A stretch of DNA of 64,000 bases. It comes from DTU078 sp033808535 (lineage in GTDB: Bacteria; Bacillota; Clostridia; Oscillospirales; CAG-272). This document shows positions 50,943 to 60,072 of the stretch, in pieces. The stretch lies in contig JAPXNL010000001.1 in NCBI GenBank assembly GCA_033808535.1, positions 1 to 64,000 on the forward strand, written 5' to 3'. Position 1 is the stretch's first letter, and each line of letters opens with the position of its first letter. The notes beneath the pieces were generated by a model. That model made no database searches, was not told where the DNA came from, and saw only the letters and a list, made by a program, of their open reading frames with translations. The translations under genes and the position numbers were made by a program.

Positions 50943-52751
50943 ATGCCACGCAAGTCGCGCATTCGCAACTTCTGCATTATTGCGCATATAGACCACGGCA
51001 AATCGACGCTTGCAGACCGCATACTCGAGCAGACCCGTGCCGTTTCCAGCCGTGAAATGGAGGAGCAGCTGCTTGACAACATGGAACTTGAGCGCGAGCG
51101 GGGAATTACCATAAAGGCGCGCGCCGTGAATCTTGCCTTTGATGCAGAGGACGGCCAGACTTATACTTTCAACCTCATCGACACGCCGGGACATGTGGAC
51201 TTCAACTACGAGGTTTCACGCTCCATGAAGGCGTGCGAAGGAGCATTGCTTGTCGTCGACGCAACACAGGGCATCCAGGCGCAGACGCTTGCAAACGCAT
51301 ATCTTGCAATCGACGCCGGACTTGAGATTGTGCCCGTTGTCAACAAAATCGACCTCCCGTCGGCTGATGTGGAGGCCACCCGCGATGAAATTGAAGATAT
51401 CATCGGCATACCCGCGCGCGACTGTCCGGCGGTTTCCGCAAAATCCGGGCTGAACATCGACGATGTGCTGCGCGCCGTAATTTGTGATATACCCCCGCCC
51501 GAGGGCGACGACGACGCGCCGCTGCGCGCGCTTGTTTTCGATTCGTACTATGACGCATATCTCGGCGTTGTGGTCTATATCCGCATAAAAGAGGGCACCG
51601 TGCGCGCGGGCGACAATATAAAGCTGATGTCTTCCGGTGCGGTCTACGAGGTTGTGGAAGTCGGAACGATGTCGCCGTTCGGACTTGTGAAACGCGATGT
51701 GCTGTTGTCGGGAGAGGTCGGATACCTGACCGCAAGCATAAAAACCGTGTCTGAGACGCGCGTCGGCGATACGATAACCAACGCCGACCGACCTGCCGCA
51801 GAGCCGCTGCCGGGATTCAGACACGCCCTGCCGATGGTTTTCGCGGGCATATACCCCGCCGACGGCGCAAAATACGGCGATTTGCGCGACGCGCTTGAAA
51901 AACTGCAGCTCAACGACGCGGCGCTCGCGTTTGAGCCTGAGACCTCGATAGCATTGGGATTTGGCTTTCGGTGCGGATTTCTCGGCCTGCTTCACATGGA
52001 GATCATCGAGGAGCGGCTCGAGCGCGAGTTCAACCTTGACCTTATCACCACCGCGCCGAGCGTTATATACGAGATAACAAAAAAGGATGGCAATGTGGTG
52101 CGCATAGACAACCCGTCCAACTACCCGCCGCCCGACGAGATAATGTCTGCCGCGGAGCCGATTGTGAAGGCGACTATTATCACGCCTACCGAGTATGTCG
52201 GCAATATAATGGATCTTTGTCAGGACAGGCGCGGCGTGTTCATCGACATGAAATATCTCGACACAAAACGCGCAGAGCTGCATTATGACCTTCCGCTCAA
52301 CGAGATTATCTACGACTTTTTCGACGCACTGAAGAGCCGCAGCAAGGGCTACGCCTCGCTCGACTACGAGCTGAAGGGCTATGCGCCGAGCAAACTGGTC
52401 AAGCTCGATTTCCTCTTGAACGGCGACCCCGTCGACGCACTGTCGTTTATAGTTCACGAGGAAAAGGCATATCCCCGAGCGCGAAAAATCGCGGAGAAGC
52501 TTAAGGAAAATATACCGCGCCACCTTTTTGAGATACCGATTCAGGCCGCGATCGGCGGCAAGATTATAGCGCGCGAAACCGTCAAGGCATTGCGCAAGGA
52601 TGTGCTTGCAAAGTGCTACGGAGGGGACATAACGCGCAAAAAGAAGCTGCTTGAAAAGCAAAAAGAGGGCAAAAAGAAAATGCGTAAGCTCGGCACCGTT
52701 GAAGTCACGCCCGAAACGTTTATGGCGGTGCTCAAGTTCGATGAGGACTGA
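50943..52751 (+). CDS. lepA: Elongation factor 4 (LepA)
   Basis: LepA is a ribosomal GTPase involved in initiation and back-translocation under stress. The 602 residues carry G1 AHIDHGKST, G2 RERGITIK, G3 DTPGH, G4 NKID, G5 SAKSG, then EF-G-like domains and the LepA-specific C-terminus with GDITRKKKLLEKQKEGKKKM. I take ATG 50943, since the ATG at 50934 directly abuts GGAGG. A strong terminator follows. Confidence 0.97.
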   Translation: MPRKSRIRNFCIIAHIDHGKSTLADRILEQTRAVSSREMEEQLLDNMELERERGITIKARAVNLAFDAEDGQTYTFNLIDTPGHVDFNYEVSRSMKACEGALLVVDATQGIQAQTLANAYLAIDAGLEIVPVVNKIDLPSADVEATRDEIEDIIGIPARDCPAVSAKSGLNIDDVLRAVICDIPPPEGDDDAPLRALVFDSYYDAYLGVVVYIRIKEGTVRAGDNIKLMSSGAVYEVVEVGTMSPFGLVKRDVLLSGEVGYLTASIKTVSETRVGDTITNADRPAAEPLPGFRHALPMVFAGIYPADGAKYGDLRDALEKLQLNDAALAFEPETSIALGFGFRCGFLGLLHMEIIEERLEREFNLDLITTAPSVIYEITKKDGNVVRIDNPSNYPPPDEIMSAAEPIVKATIITPTEYVGNIMDLCQDRRGVFIDMKYLDTKRAELHYDLPLNEIIYDFFDALKSRSKGYASLDYELKGYAPSKLVKLDFLLNGDPVDALSFIVHEEKAYPRARKIAEKLKENIPRHLFEIPIQAAIGGKIIARETVKALRKDVLAKCYGGDITRKKKLLEKQKEGKKKMRKLGTVEVTPETFMAVLKFDED

Positions 52752-52783
52752 AGCTGAACCTGTTGACGCATATATTAAACAAT

Positions 52784-52829
52784 AAAAACCCGGCATCGTT
52801 CTTCGTGCGGAGCTGATGCCGGTTTTTTT
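52784..52829 (+). terminator. Terminator after lepA
   Basis: AAAACCCGGCATC pairs with GATGCCGGTTTTT across a 17-nt loop, followed by T7; the A run makes it usable for the converging gene as well. Confidence 0.88.
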
Positions 52830-52868
52830 GTTTTGTATACTAATTTAGTCGTACTGTTCCATGCCGGA

Positions 52869-54071
52869 TTACGGATGATTATACGTTCCGTCGGGCAGGC
52901 GGGTCTGAGTCCAGCGGGTGACGCCGTCGTCGCAGGGGAAGCGCGCGGCAAGCTCTTCGTTTATATCTATGCCCAGACCCGGACGGTCGTTTGCATAGAC
53001 GAATCCTTTTCTGTATTCGGGGCAGCCCGGGAAAATCTCGCGCAGTGTATCGTTGAGCCCTGCCCATTCCTGGATGCCAAAGTTGTGCGCCACAAGGTCG
53101 AGATGGATGTTCGCCGCATGACCGACCGGCGAAACGTCGCCCGGACCGTGGAACGCGGTGCGGATTCCGAACGCCTCGCACAGTATCGACAGCTTGCGCG
53201 CGGGAGTGATGCCGCCGATAGCGCTTACATGCACGCGGATGAAGTCTATAAGCCGCTCGGCGATGAGATAGTCGTATTCTTTGGGGTTGACGAACAGCTC
53301 GCCCATGGCGATCGGCGTCGTGCACTGCCGGCGTATCATCCGGTACCACTCCGACTGCTCGGGCGAGAGCGTGTCCTCGTAGAAAAACAGGCGGTATTTT
53401 TCAAGGTCTTTTGCCAGTGCCACCGACTGGATTGCAGGCAGCCGCTCGTGCGTGTCGTGCAGCAGCTCCACCTCGTCGCCGATGTTGGTGCGAATGTACT
53501 CGAACAGCTTCAGCGTGTTCCTGTAATACTGGTCGGGGCAGTAGTAGACGCCGTCGGGCACGCCGTCCGGCCTGTTTAGCTGGGATGCCCGCCCGCCGTA
53601 TCCGCCGAACTGGATGCGGATGTGGTCGACGCCCTGCTCCATAAACCGCCGCATGTTCTCGGCCACCTGCTCCAGCGTCGTGCCGTCCGCGTGCCTGTAG
53701 ACGCGCACCGCCGGGCGCGATTTGCCGCCCAGCAGGTCGTAAACCGGCATGCCTGCCATCTTGCCCTTTATATCCCACAGCGCCATGTCGACACCCGAGA
53801 TCGCGTTGTTTGTTATCGGCCCGCTGCGCCAGTATGAGTTGCTGTTCATCAGGCTCCACAAATCTTCGATCTGCGAAACGTCGCGACCGGCAAGCAATGG
53901 CGAGAGATAATCCTCCACAACGCATTTAACCGCCTTTGTGCGGTATGCAAAAGTGGCGCAGCCCAGCCCGTACAGGCCCGGTTCCGATGTTTCCACCTTT
54001 ACAACGACGAGGTTGCAGCCTGCCGGCGCCGTGCAAATTGCGCGTATGTTGCGTATTGTTACTGCGGACAT
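52869..54071 (-). CDS. Enolase-superfamily sugar-acid dehydratase, mannonate-dehydratase-like
   Basis: A 400-residue mandelate-racemase-subgroup enzyme close to ManD/RspA-type D-mannonate and D-gluconate dehydratases. Barrel features: MALWDIKGKMAGMPVYDLLGG, LLHDTHERL (metal Asp and a His), FFYEDTLSPEQ (metal Glu), MGELFVNP (metal Glu), HVSAIGGIT, FHGPGDVSPVGHAANIHLD. It would dehydrate a hexonate to a 2-keto-3-deoxy acid. ATG follows GGAGG. It lies 31 nt downstream of the PL8-type lyase in one operon, which suggests use of uronic-acid-derived products. Members of this subgroup can be inactive, so activity is not certain. Confidence 0.87.
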   Translation of the reverse strand: MSAVTIRNIRAICTAPAGCNLVVVKVETSEPGLYGLGCATFAYRTKAVKCVVEDYLSPLLAGRDVSQIEDLWSLMNSNSYWRSGPITNNAISGVDMALWDIKGKMAGMPVYDLLGGKSRPAVRVYRHADGTTLEQVAENMRRFMEQGVDHIRIQFGGYGGRASQLNRPDGVPDGVYYCPDQYYRNTLKLFEYIRTNIGDEVELLHDTHERLPAIQSVALAKDLEKYRLFFYEDTLSPEQSEWYRMIRRQCTTPIAMGELFVNPKEYDYLIAERLIDFIRVHVSAIGGITPARKLSILCEAFGIRTAFHGPGDVSPVGHAANIHLDLVAHNFGIQEWAGLNDTLREIFPGCPEYRKGFVYANDRPGLGIDINEELAARFPCDDGVTRWTQTRLPDGTYNHP

Positions 54072-54102
54072 AATTTTATCCTCCGATTTATAATCAGAAA
54101 AA

Positions 54103-55899
54103 TCAGCTTATCAGTATATTTATCCCGTCTGCGCCGCGCGTCACCATCACAGACCTGCCGTCCGCAAACACCGCGCCCTGCCGCTCCGGCGTGTTTATAA
54201 TCTCGGCTATCTCGCACGGGTCGGCATCTGCCGACAGCACTGCGCAAGCAATATCGCTGGGGGTATCCGGGGAGATTTCATAATACAGCGTCATCACCGG
54301 GCGTGTAACGGAGGCGGCCGACGCCGCGTCGGCGACACGTTTCCACGAACCGCTTGCCGTGCGCACGTCGCAGTGCAGACTGCGGCTGCAGAGATTGACG
54401 TAATTGAACCCGCCGTTTGCGACCATGCCGCCGCGTTCAAGGGACGAGTGCCCCTCCCGGATGTCGCCGCGCGCAAGACACTGGTCGACCGCGGTGCGCG
54501 TGCCGTCCGGTCCTGTAATGCCGCAGCCGAGTATTACCATGCCGCCGTCAAACGCGATGTAAGCCATGTAACCATTAAGTCTGTCGCCCTCGAGCCGCAG
54601 GGCGAGTGCGCCCAGCCTGCCGTCGGCGCAGCCTGCACAGTCGCGGTTTTTCCCGCGCGGACCCGCCCAGCCGCCTGTAAATGAGCGAAGCTCGTCGTCG
54701 CTGTATGCGGGCGATGTTGTGCCGGGCAATAGCGACCAGTCCCATACGGGCGCCAAGTTATAATATTCATGCCCGTCAGCCATAAAGCAGGCGTTGCCGC
54801 CTCGCGCCAGATTGTAGCCGAGCCGGTTTTCGCCGTTGCCCCACTCGGTGGCGGCGAGATCCGCATGTGCGCCGCGCACGCCCATGTGAAATCCCGGTCG
54901 GTTGTGGGAAAGAAAATATGTATGATCGAAATATTTCGTACCGGTAAAGCCTTCGGCACCTTCGTCCAGCGAGTTGTAAAGCATATTCAGCGCGTCGCGA
55001 TGCTCGTATTCGGCTGTGCGCAGCATATAGCCAATCGCCGACTTTATCGCCTCCGACGACAGAGCGCCTGGTCTTGCAATCTCGCGCCCGGTTGCGATGT
55101 AGTCCACCGCATGACACCGCATGAAATATCGCTGGCCGTCGAGAACAAACGATTCAAAGATGCGTATTTTATCGTCAGGCAGCAAATATGCCGTGCCCGA
55201 CAGCATGTATATCAGTTTTGCCGTGTCAGCCGTGAACGCCCTGCCATAGCCGCAGGAATAAAGCTGCGGCCCGTGCTGGTAAAAGCTGAAGTCGGGTTTT
55301 ATACCCTCTGCAGCGCCAGGCGCGATTGTAACCTCCGCGGCAAACCGCTCGGACGCGGCGCGCAGCAGCCCGTCGTCCCGGGTCAAAAGCGCATAGTAGA
55401 TAGTGTTCCGCACGCCCCAGAGCAGGTTTGCGCCTGTCCACTTAAGTATCGGGGGATTATGCGAAAAAGAGCCGCGCGATATGACTTTAAGGCAGCGCTC
55501 AAGCCTCTGCCCGTCGATTTTATCGCCCATAAGCAGGCATACGGCTGCGAGGTCTGTCGGTGTGCCGATCTGGTTATGCCACCAGTTGGGGTTTGTGAAA
55601 TCGTTATCGAGCCAGAAATCGACCGCCGCGAGTATATCGTCGTCGGACAGCCCGTTATCTTCTTCGGTGCGGCTTGCAAGCTCCGAGCGGAGCCTGCCGA
55701 GATGGGACCGGCACTGCCACAGCGATACGGTCTTGTCGTTGTAGTCGATATCCGGGTAATACGCATGCGCGCCTTCTTTTATGAGCGCGGGGGATTTCCC
55801 TCCGAGCGTCACTCCGTCCACATAGCTCGGCTTGCGTCCGCCTGCGTCCTCGCGCAGTATTTTAACCGCGCGAAGAGCGACTGTGTCAAGGTCGTTCAT
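54103..55899 (-). CDS. Polysaccharide lyase family 8-type enzyme, no signal peptide
   Basis: PL8 lyases cut hyaluronan, chondroitin, xanthan or similar uronate polymers. The 598 residues show the alpha/alpha-toroid signature NWWHNQIGTPTDL near residue 105, a catalytic His-Tyr pair nine residues apart (QHGPQLYSCGYG near 225-236), and the beta-sandwich start NRPGFHMGVRGAHAD with AATEWGNGENRLGYN and MADGHEYY. There is no signal peptide or lipobox and the protein is shorter than secreted PL8 enzymes (about 700-1000), so it should act in the cytoplasm on imported oligosaccharides. ATG follows GGAGG; consensus promoter at 55947-55975. Substrate cannot be fixed. Confidence 0.85.
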   Translation of the reverse strand: MNDLDTVALRAVKILREDAGGRKPSYVDGVTLGGKSPALIKEGAHAYYPDIDYNDKTVSLWQCRSHLGRLRSELASRTEEDNGLSDDDILAAVDFWLDNDFTNPNWWHNQIGTPTDLAAVCLLMGDKIDGQRLERCLKVISRGSFSHNPPILKWTGANLLWGVRNTIYYALLTRDDGLLRAASERFAAEVTIAPGAAEGIKPDFSFYQHGPQLYSCGYGRAFTADTAKLIYMLSGTAYLLPDDKIRIFESFVLDGQRYFMRCHAVDYIATGREIARPGALSSEAIKSAIGYMLRTAEYEHRDALNMLYNSLDEGAEGFTGTKYFDHTYFLSHNRPGFHMGVRGAHADLAATEWGNGENRLGYNLARGGNACFMADGHEYYNLAPVWDWSLLPGTTSPAYSDDELRSFTGGWAGPRGKNRDCAGCADGRLGALALRLEGDRLNGYMAYIAFDGGMVILGCGITGPDGTRTAVDQCLARGDIREGHSSLERGGMVANGGFNYVNLCSRSLHCDVRTASGSWKRVADAASAASVTRPVMTLYYEISPDTPSDIACAVLSADADPCEIAEIINTPERQGAVFADGRSVMVTRGADGINILIS

Positions 55900-55946
55900 T
55901 TGTGTCGCCTCCGATCAAAAAATGTGCAGGGTGCCATGTTACGCCT

Positions 55947-55975
55947 ATTATAGCCTCACCTTTCATCGGTGTCAA
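55947..55975 (-). promoter_or_regulatory. Consensus promoter of the lyase-dehydratase operon
   Basis: Minus strand: TTGACA (55975-55970), 17-nt spacer, TATAAT (55952-55947), 48 nt before the ATG. A GC hairpin (AAAGCCGC / GCGGCTTT, about 55980-56001) lies just upstream, between this and the divergent promoter at 56005. Confidence 0.85.
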
Positions 55976-56004
55976 TAAAAAAGCCGCATCTCCGCGGCTT
56001 TCAC

Positions 56005-56033
56005 TTGATACAAAAATAAAGGTGTGGTATACT
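56005..56033 (+). promoter_or_regulatory. Promoter of the SRAP gene
   Basis: TTGATA (56005-56010), 17-nt spacer, TATACT (56028-56033). Downstream is an AT palindrome-rich leader (TGTATATAATATATACA, about 56041-56057), a possible regulator site. No SOS (LexA) box of the GAACNNNNGTTC type is visible. Confidence 0.65.
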
Positions 56034-56091
56034 ATGCAAATGTATATAATATATACAATGTATATTTTTTCATTAACCGGAGGGCGGGCAG

Positions 56092-56667
56092 ATGTGCGGC
56101 AGATACACAATCTTCACGGACGCGGACGAGCGGGAACTGTTTGAGATTATAGCGGCTGCAAATAAAAAGTACGGCGACGGGAGTTTCAGAACCGGAGAGA
56201 TTTTTCCGGGCGATACGGTCCCAGTGCTGACCGTCCCGTCTTTTCGTGAGCCGTCGCTGTTTACATGGGGATTTCCGGCGCGCAGCGGCAGCAGGCCGAT
56301 TATCAACGCGCGCAGCGAAACCGCGGCCCAAAAGCCGATGTTCCGCGACGCTGTTATTGCCCGGCGCTGCATAATCCCATCGACAGGCTTCTACGAATGG
56401 GATGCGGAAAAGAAAAAATATCTTTTCACATTGCCAGACTCAAAAATGCTTTATATGGCGGGACTTTACAGCTACTTTGGCGGCGCCGCGCAGTATGTGA
56501 TTTTGACTGCACCGGCAAACGCATCCGTAGCGGAGACGCACAACCGCATGCCGGTTGTACTGCGCCGGGAAATGCTCCGCCCGTGGCTGACCGACGAAGG
56601 CGCGGCTATGGAGATATTGCATACCGAGCCGCCGGAACTGTCGCGCGAACTCGCAGGCGCCGGCTGA
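56092..56667 (+). CDS. SRAP-family abasic-site processing protein (YedK/HMCES)
   Basis: SRAP proteins form a thiazolidine link to abasic sites in single-stranded DNA through Cys2, protecting them. The 191-residue product has the invariant start MCGRYTIF (Cys2 exposed after Met removal), NARSET (Asn), GFYEWD (Glu) and THNRMPV (His), the full active set. The ATG follows GGAGGGCGGG. It stands alone with its own promoter. Length is slightly under E. coli YedK (222). Confidence 0.95.
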   Translation: MCGRYTIFTDADERELFEIIAAANKKYGDGSFRTGEIFPGDTVPVLTVPSFREPSLFTWGFPARSGSRPIINARSETAAQKPMFRDAVIARRCIIPSTGFYEWDAEKKKYLFTLPDSKMLYMAGLYSYFGGAAQYVILTAPANASVAETHNRMPVVLRREMLRPWLTDEGAAMEILHTEPPELSRELAGAG

Positions 56668-56685
56668 CGGGTTTTAGCTGTTCGT

Positions 56686-56727
56686 GCAAGTACCAAAGGG
56701 CTATTGTGCGCTCTCGCACAGGTGCAG
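56686..56727 (+). repeat. Intergenic repeat unit 1
   Basis: A 42-nt unit after the SRAP gene, repeated imperfectly at 56751-56791. Shared core CTATTGTGC-C-CTCGC. Here TGTGC and GCACA can form a small hairpin. Confidence 0.65.
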
Positions 56728-56750
56728 GCTGATAGAAATTTAGTATTTAT

Positions 56751-56791
56751 GCAGCACCAAAAAGCTATTGTGCACCCTCGCGTAAGCGCAG
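56751..56791 (+). repeat. Intergenic repeat unit 2
   Basis: Second copy, spaced about 65 nt from the first start, roughly three-quarters identical; the hairpin is degraded. Confidence 0.65.
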
Positions 56792-56810
56792 AATAAACGA
56801 CTATATCTCA

Positions 56811-57275
56811 TCAACTGAAGTCAATTAATTTCTCGCCCAGCCGCCTTATAAGCGCGGATATCCTGTTTGCTCTTGTTTCTTCTTTTTTTGCAAGCTCTAT
56901 GTAATTTTTCTGCTCCCGCTTAAGGTAACCGGGCTGATTTTCAAATGTTTCGTATACGCCTGACGACTGAAGGCGCGATTTTATATACTCAGGCACAACA
57001 AGCTCCCGCTTTTTGGTGTCCGGCTCCAGCGTTATATGAACGCTGGAGCCGGTATCTTTGCCGACTGCCCGCCTGATAAATTCGTTATACACTATATAAT
57101 GCCCGTTTTTTGACGGCAGCATTGTGTGCTCAAATCTGTGTCCGTCCACCGTTATAATAACCGGTATATTGCCCTTCGTTCCGAAATGCTCTGAAGCGGA
57201 GAAAGGGAAATATATAACGCTCCATTTAATCTTGCCTTCAAGCCTTGTTATTACGCCGTCAAATTCAAAAACCAT
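56811..57275 (-). CDS. DUF1905 / YdeI-like protein
   Basis: A 154-residue protein: N-terminal DUF1905 beta-barrel (EFDGVITRLEGKIKWSVIYFP; VDGHRFEHTMLPSKNGHYIV) and a C-terminal helical YdeI/OmpD-like tail (VPEYIKSRLQSSG; RANRISALIRRL). The family is common in bacteria, of unknown function; some homologues are linked to bacteriocin protection. ATG 57275 with GGGACAGAG before it. Monocistronic. Confidence 0.85.
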   Translation of the reverse strand: MVFEFDGVITRLEGKIKWSVIYFPFSASEHFGTKGNIPVIITVDGHRFEHTMLPSKNGHYIVYNEFIRRAVGKDTGSSVHITLEPDTKKRELVVPEYIKSRLQSSGVYETFENQPGYLKREQKNYIELAKKEETRANRISALIRRLGEKLIDFS

Positions 57276-57363
57276 ATCTCTGTCCCTCGGATTATAATTA
57301 CTGTTTTCCTGCGGCGCGCAGCAGTCACAGCAAAGCGCCGCGTACAGGATCTCTTAAAACGGA

Positions 57364-57398
57364 ATCCGGACCGCTTATCTGGCGGCCCGGATTTTTTT
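57364..57398. terminator. Terminator hairpin
   Basis: ATCCGG-A-CCGC pairs with GCGG-C-CCGGAT, one mismatch, T7 on the plus strand and GTTTTAA on the minus. It can end read-through from the binding-protein gene at 57486. Confidence 0.8.
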
Positions 57399-57440
57399 GA
57401 GCAAAATTGCGAGTGAAATTGCGAAGATTTTCTAAAGCTT

Positions 57441-57479
57441 AAATGCGAGCTTGATAGCGATGCAATTAAGCTCGCATTT
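57441..57479 (-). terminator. Stem-loop directly after the binding-protein gene
   Basis: AAATGCGAGCTT (57441-57452) pairs perfectly with AAGCTCGCATTT (57468-57479), 7 nt from the gene's stop. No U run, so transcript protection is likely; the true terminator is probably 57364-57398. Confidence 0.7.
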
Positions 57480-57485
57480 GAGGTT

Positions 57486-58979
57486 TTACATATCCATATA
57501 TTTTTCGAGATTTTCAACCAGTTTGGAGAGGTTTTTGTTCCACGCCTTCTCCTGCTTGGCTATGACCGAGGCGAACTTGGTGTTTCTTATATTATCGTAG
57601 AAGAGGTTGAGCATGCCGCCAACCGTGTCGCCCCATGTGAATGCGAAGTCGGTCGTAATGCTGTCGTGGATGAGGTCGAGCATCGCCGCAGACTGCTCGT
57701 CGCGTGAGTACTTGTTCTTGAGCGCGAGGTCATAGTACACCGGCGTTATCATGGAGCTTGACATGGAGCCAAGCGCTTCGAGCGTCGCGCCGATACCGTC
57801 GAGGTTGCCCAGCGACGCTGTAATCGGCACACCGTAGAGCGGTACGCCGTCGTACTGGTTGACTATATATTTAGGTTGGGATTCGTCATACTTGGGCAGC
57901 GGGATTATGAAATAGTCGGTTTCCATCGCGCGCATTTTTTCATTTTCGCAGGTTCCGAATGTGGAGGGGAAGAACAGCAGCCTGTTGTCAACGAACATAG
58001 CGAGCGCGGTCGCATCGAATTTATCGTTTGCTAAAAGCAGCGTCGCGTTACCCGACTCAAAGAACAGGTTGTAGAGCTTGTTGAAAACGTCTATTGTATG
58101 CTCGTTGTTGACTGTAATCGTAATGTTGCCTTCCGCATCGCGCGTGCTGTAGTCAACGCCCGAAGCGAATGCCATTCCGTTGAGGACGTGACCCTGCTGC
58201 ATGGCGAAACCGAATATATCGTTTTCATCGGACTTGCTGTCGCCGTTGATGTCCTGATATGCGCCTATCGAGTACTGCTTAAGCGAATCGAGCGTCCATG
58301 TACCGTTGTTGACAACGTCGTAAATGGTCTGTTCTTTGTAGAGGTCGGTCCATAAACCGGAGTTGACATACATGCAGTATATGGTAGATATATAGCTGAT
58401 TGTAATATCGCCCGTCGACCAGTAATGGACATCCTTGTATGCGATCTCGTCCATATACATCTGGCTCCAGTAGGGCTTTTCGAAGTTGAGATAATTTAAA
58501 TTGTCGAGATTTTTCAGGTATCCTCTCGAAGCGAGCTGGATATCAAAACGAGCGTGTCCGACAATGATATCATAATCGTCGGAATTGGCCTGTATAAACA
58601 TTCCGACGGCGTTGGCAAGCTGGTTCATGCCCGTTTCCTTGAGCAGCTGTATATCAACGTTCAAACGGGACTCGAGTGCCTGGTTGCGTTTCCACACCGC
58701 TTCGTTGATAATATCTCCGGTGTCCTGCTCCGCTTCGTCAATGTCAATCGAGCGCGCATCCCTGTCGACCTGGAATGTGATAAACCTGATGGCCTGCCCG
58801 TCAAAGTTCATCATATCCGGCATGTCATCGGGATACAGGTCTTCAGTTTCCTCCGTGGTTTCAGCAGCAGAGGTATCTGTCGCGGACTGGCTATCCTCAG
58901 CACAGGCAAAAAGTGAGGCTGTTATGATAAAAGCAAGCACCGCAGCGAGGGTACGCTTAAAAATATCCGGTGATTTCAT
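57486..58979 (-). CDS. Extracellular solute-binding lipoprotein, orphan
   Basis: A 497-residue ABC-type binding protein. Signal peptide with hydrophobic AAVLAFIITASLF and lipobox LFAC, a Ser/Thr/Glu linker (about 28-50), then the binding fold. A DINGDSKSDEND loop parallels the DLNNDGKYDDTD loop of the protein at 18158, and both have a late PLPKYDE / PIPKYDE stretch, so the two are paralogues. ATG 58979 has GAGG 11 nt upstream and a perfect promoter at 59018-59046. No permease genes adjoin. A carbohydrate ligand is inferred. Confidence 0.87.
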   Translation of the reverse strand: MKSPDIFKRTLAAVLAFIITASLFACAEDSQSATDTSAAETTEETEDLYPDDMPDMMNFDGQAIRFITFQVDRDARSIDIDEAEQDTGDIINEAVWKRNQALESRLNVDIQLLKETGMNQLANAVGMFIQANSDDYDIIVGHARFDIQLASRGYLKNLDNLNYLNFEKPYWSQMYMDEIAYKDVHYWSTGDITISYISTIYCMYVNSGLWTDLYKEQTIYDVVNNGTWTLDSLKQYSIGAYQDINGDSKSDENDIFGFAMQQGHVLNGMAFASGVDYSTRDAEGNITITVNNEHTIDVFNKLYNLFFESGNATLLLANDKFDATALAMFVDNRLLFFPSTFGTCENEKMRAMETDYFIIPLPKYDESQPKYIVNQYDGVPLYGVPITASLGNLDGIGATLEALGSMSSSMITPVYYDLALKNKYSRDEQSAAMLDLIHDSITTDFAFTWGDTVGGMLNLFYDNIRNTKFASVIAKQEKAWNKNLSKLVENLEKYMDM

Positions 58980-59017
58980 TTTAATTTAACCTCATTTCAG
59001 TTGTATATAGTAATACA

Positions 59018-59046
59018 ATTATACCATTCGCATTCTGTGATGTCAA
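59018..59046 (-). promoter_or_regulatory. Consensus promoter of the orphan binding-protein gene
   Basis: Minus strand: TTGACA (59046-59041), 17-nt spacer, TATAAT (59023-59018), 39 nt upstream of the ATG. Confidence 0.87.
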
Positions 59047-59116
59047 CAATAATGAAACAAAAGTACAACTGACGGTTTAACAACAAAGCGACGTTTATAA
59101 ATAGTGACGAATGTGG

Positions 59117-60022
59117 TTACATATAACCGCCCCTGCGGAGTTCCTCGAGTCCCCCGCCGTCCTCTTTGTCCTGTTCGCGGCCCGAACGCTCTGCAATGTT
59201 GGCAAACTTTCCTGTTTTAAGCTCCTCTATAATTTCGTCTACCGTGGACGCGTCCGACTGAACGGGCTTTGTGCACGGCGCGCAGCCGAGCGAACGGTAG
59301 CGTGTGCCGTCGCCGTGGTTGAAATACAGCGACACGACCGGAACGCCCTCGCGGCGTATGTATTCCCACACGTCGAGCTCTGTCCAGTCGAGAAGCGGAT
59401 GGATGCGGACATGTGTGCCCGGCGCGAAGTCGGTTTTATACTGCCCCCAGAACTCCGGCGGCTGGTCGCCGACATCCCAGTCGCTGCGCTTGTCGCGAGG
59501 CGAGAAATAGCGCTCCTTGGAGCGGCTGCCTTCCTCGTCGGCACGCACGCCGACAATAACGCCCGTAAACGGCTCGCGGTTGGTGTCCTGCTCGTACTGG
59601 CCGGTGGCGTGGTTCATCCTGTAGCGCGGCCATTCGCCCGAAAGCGTGTATTTCAGGGCGTCGGTTTTGAGCAGGCGGCAGCACTCGATGCGCGTGGCGT
59701 TGCCGTCGGGGAATGTGCGGCGCGAGTCGAGCGCCTCGCGGTTTTCGCCGAATATCATGTCCAGCTTCCACTCGCGCGCGAGCCGGTCGCGGTACTCGAT
59801 CATTTCGGGAATTTTGTAATGCGTGTCGATGTGTATAAGCGGAAAAGGCACATGCCCGAAAAACGCCTTTCGGGCGAGACACAGCAGCACGGTGCTGTCC
59901 TTGCCTATCGACCAGAGCATGCAAAGATTTTTAAAATTCGCATACGCCTCGCGCAGGATATGCACGCTGCGCGCCTCAAGTTTGTCAAGATAGTTTTCCT
60001 CGCGATGGGTAGTGTTATCCAT
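59117..60022 (-). CDS. cysD: Sulfate adenylyltransferase subunit 2
   Basis: CysD makes adenylylsulfate (APS) from ATP and sulfate, normally with the GTPase CysN. The 301 residues carry the PP-loop SIGKDSTVLL near residue 38, HIDTHYKIPEM, GVIVGVRADEEGSRSKERYFSPRDK and LGCAPCTKPV, all conserved in CysD. It follows the CysC-CysQ gene by 50 nt. No cysN lies in the window on either side; the next gene downstream is the unrelated binding protein. ATP-grade motif integrity suggests an active enzyme, so CysN may be elsewhere. Confidence 0.95.
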   Translation of the reverse strand: MDNTTHREENYLDKLEARSVHILREAYANFKNLCMLWSIGKDSTVLLCLARKAFFGHVPFPLIHIDTHYKIPEMIEYRDRLAREWKLDMIFGENREALDSRRTFPDGNATRIECCRLLKTDALKYTLSGEWPRYRMNHATGQYEQDTNREPFTGVIVGVRADEEGSRSKERYFSPRDKRSDWDVGDQPPEFWGQYKTDFAPGTHVRIHPLLDWTELDVWEYIRREGVPVVSLYFNHGDGTRYRSLGCAPCTKPVQSDASTVDEIIEELKTGKFANIAERSGREQDKEDGGGLEELRRGGYM

Positions 60023-60072
60023 GGCAATTTGTTCTCCTGTAATATGTGAAAACTGCGCCGTTTTAAAGGGAT

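Noticed and set aside
51216..52796. 526-codon open frame opposite lepA
   Set aside because: Antisense shadow of lepA; composition (His/Arg/Val-rich) typical of spurious frames in this genome.
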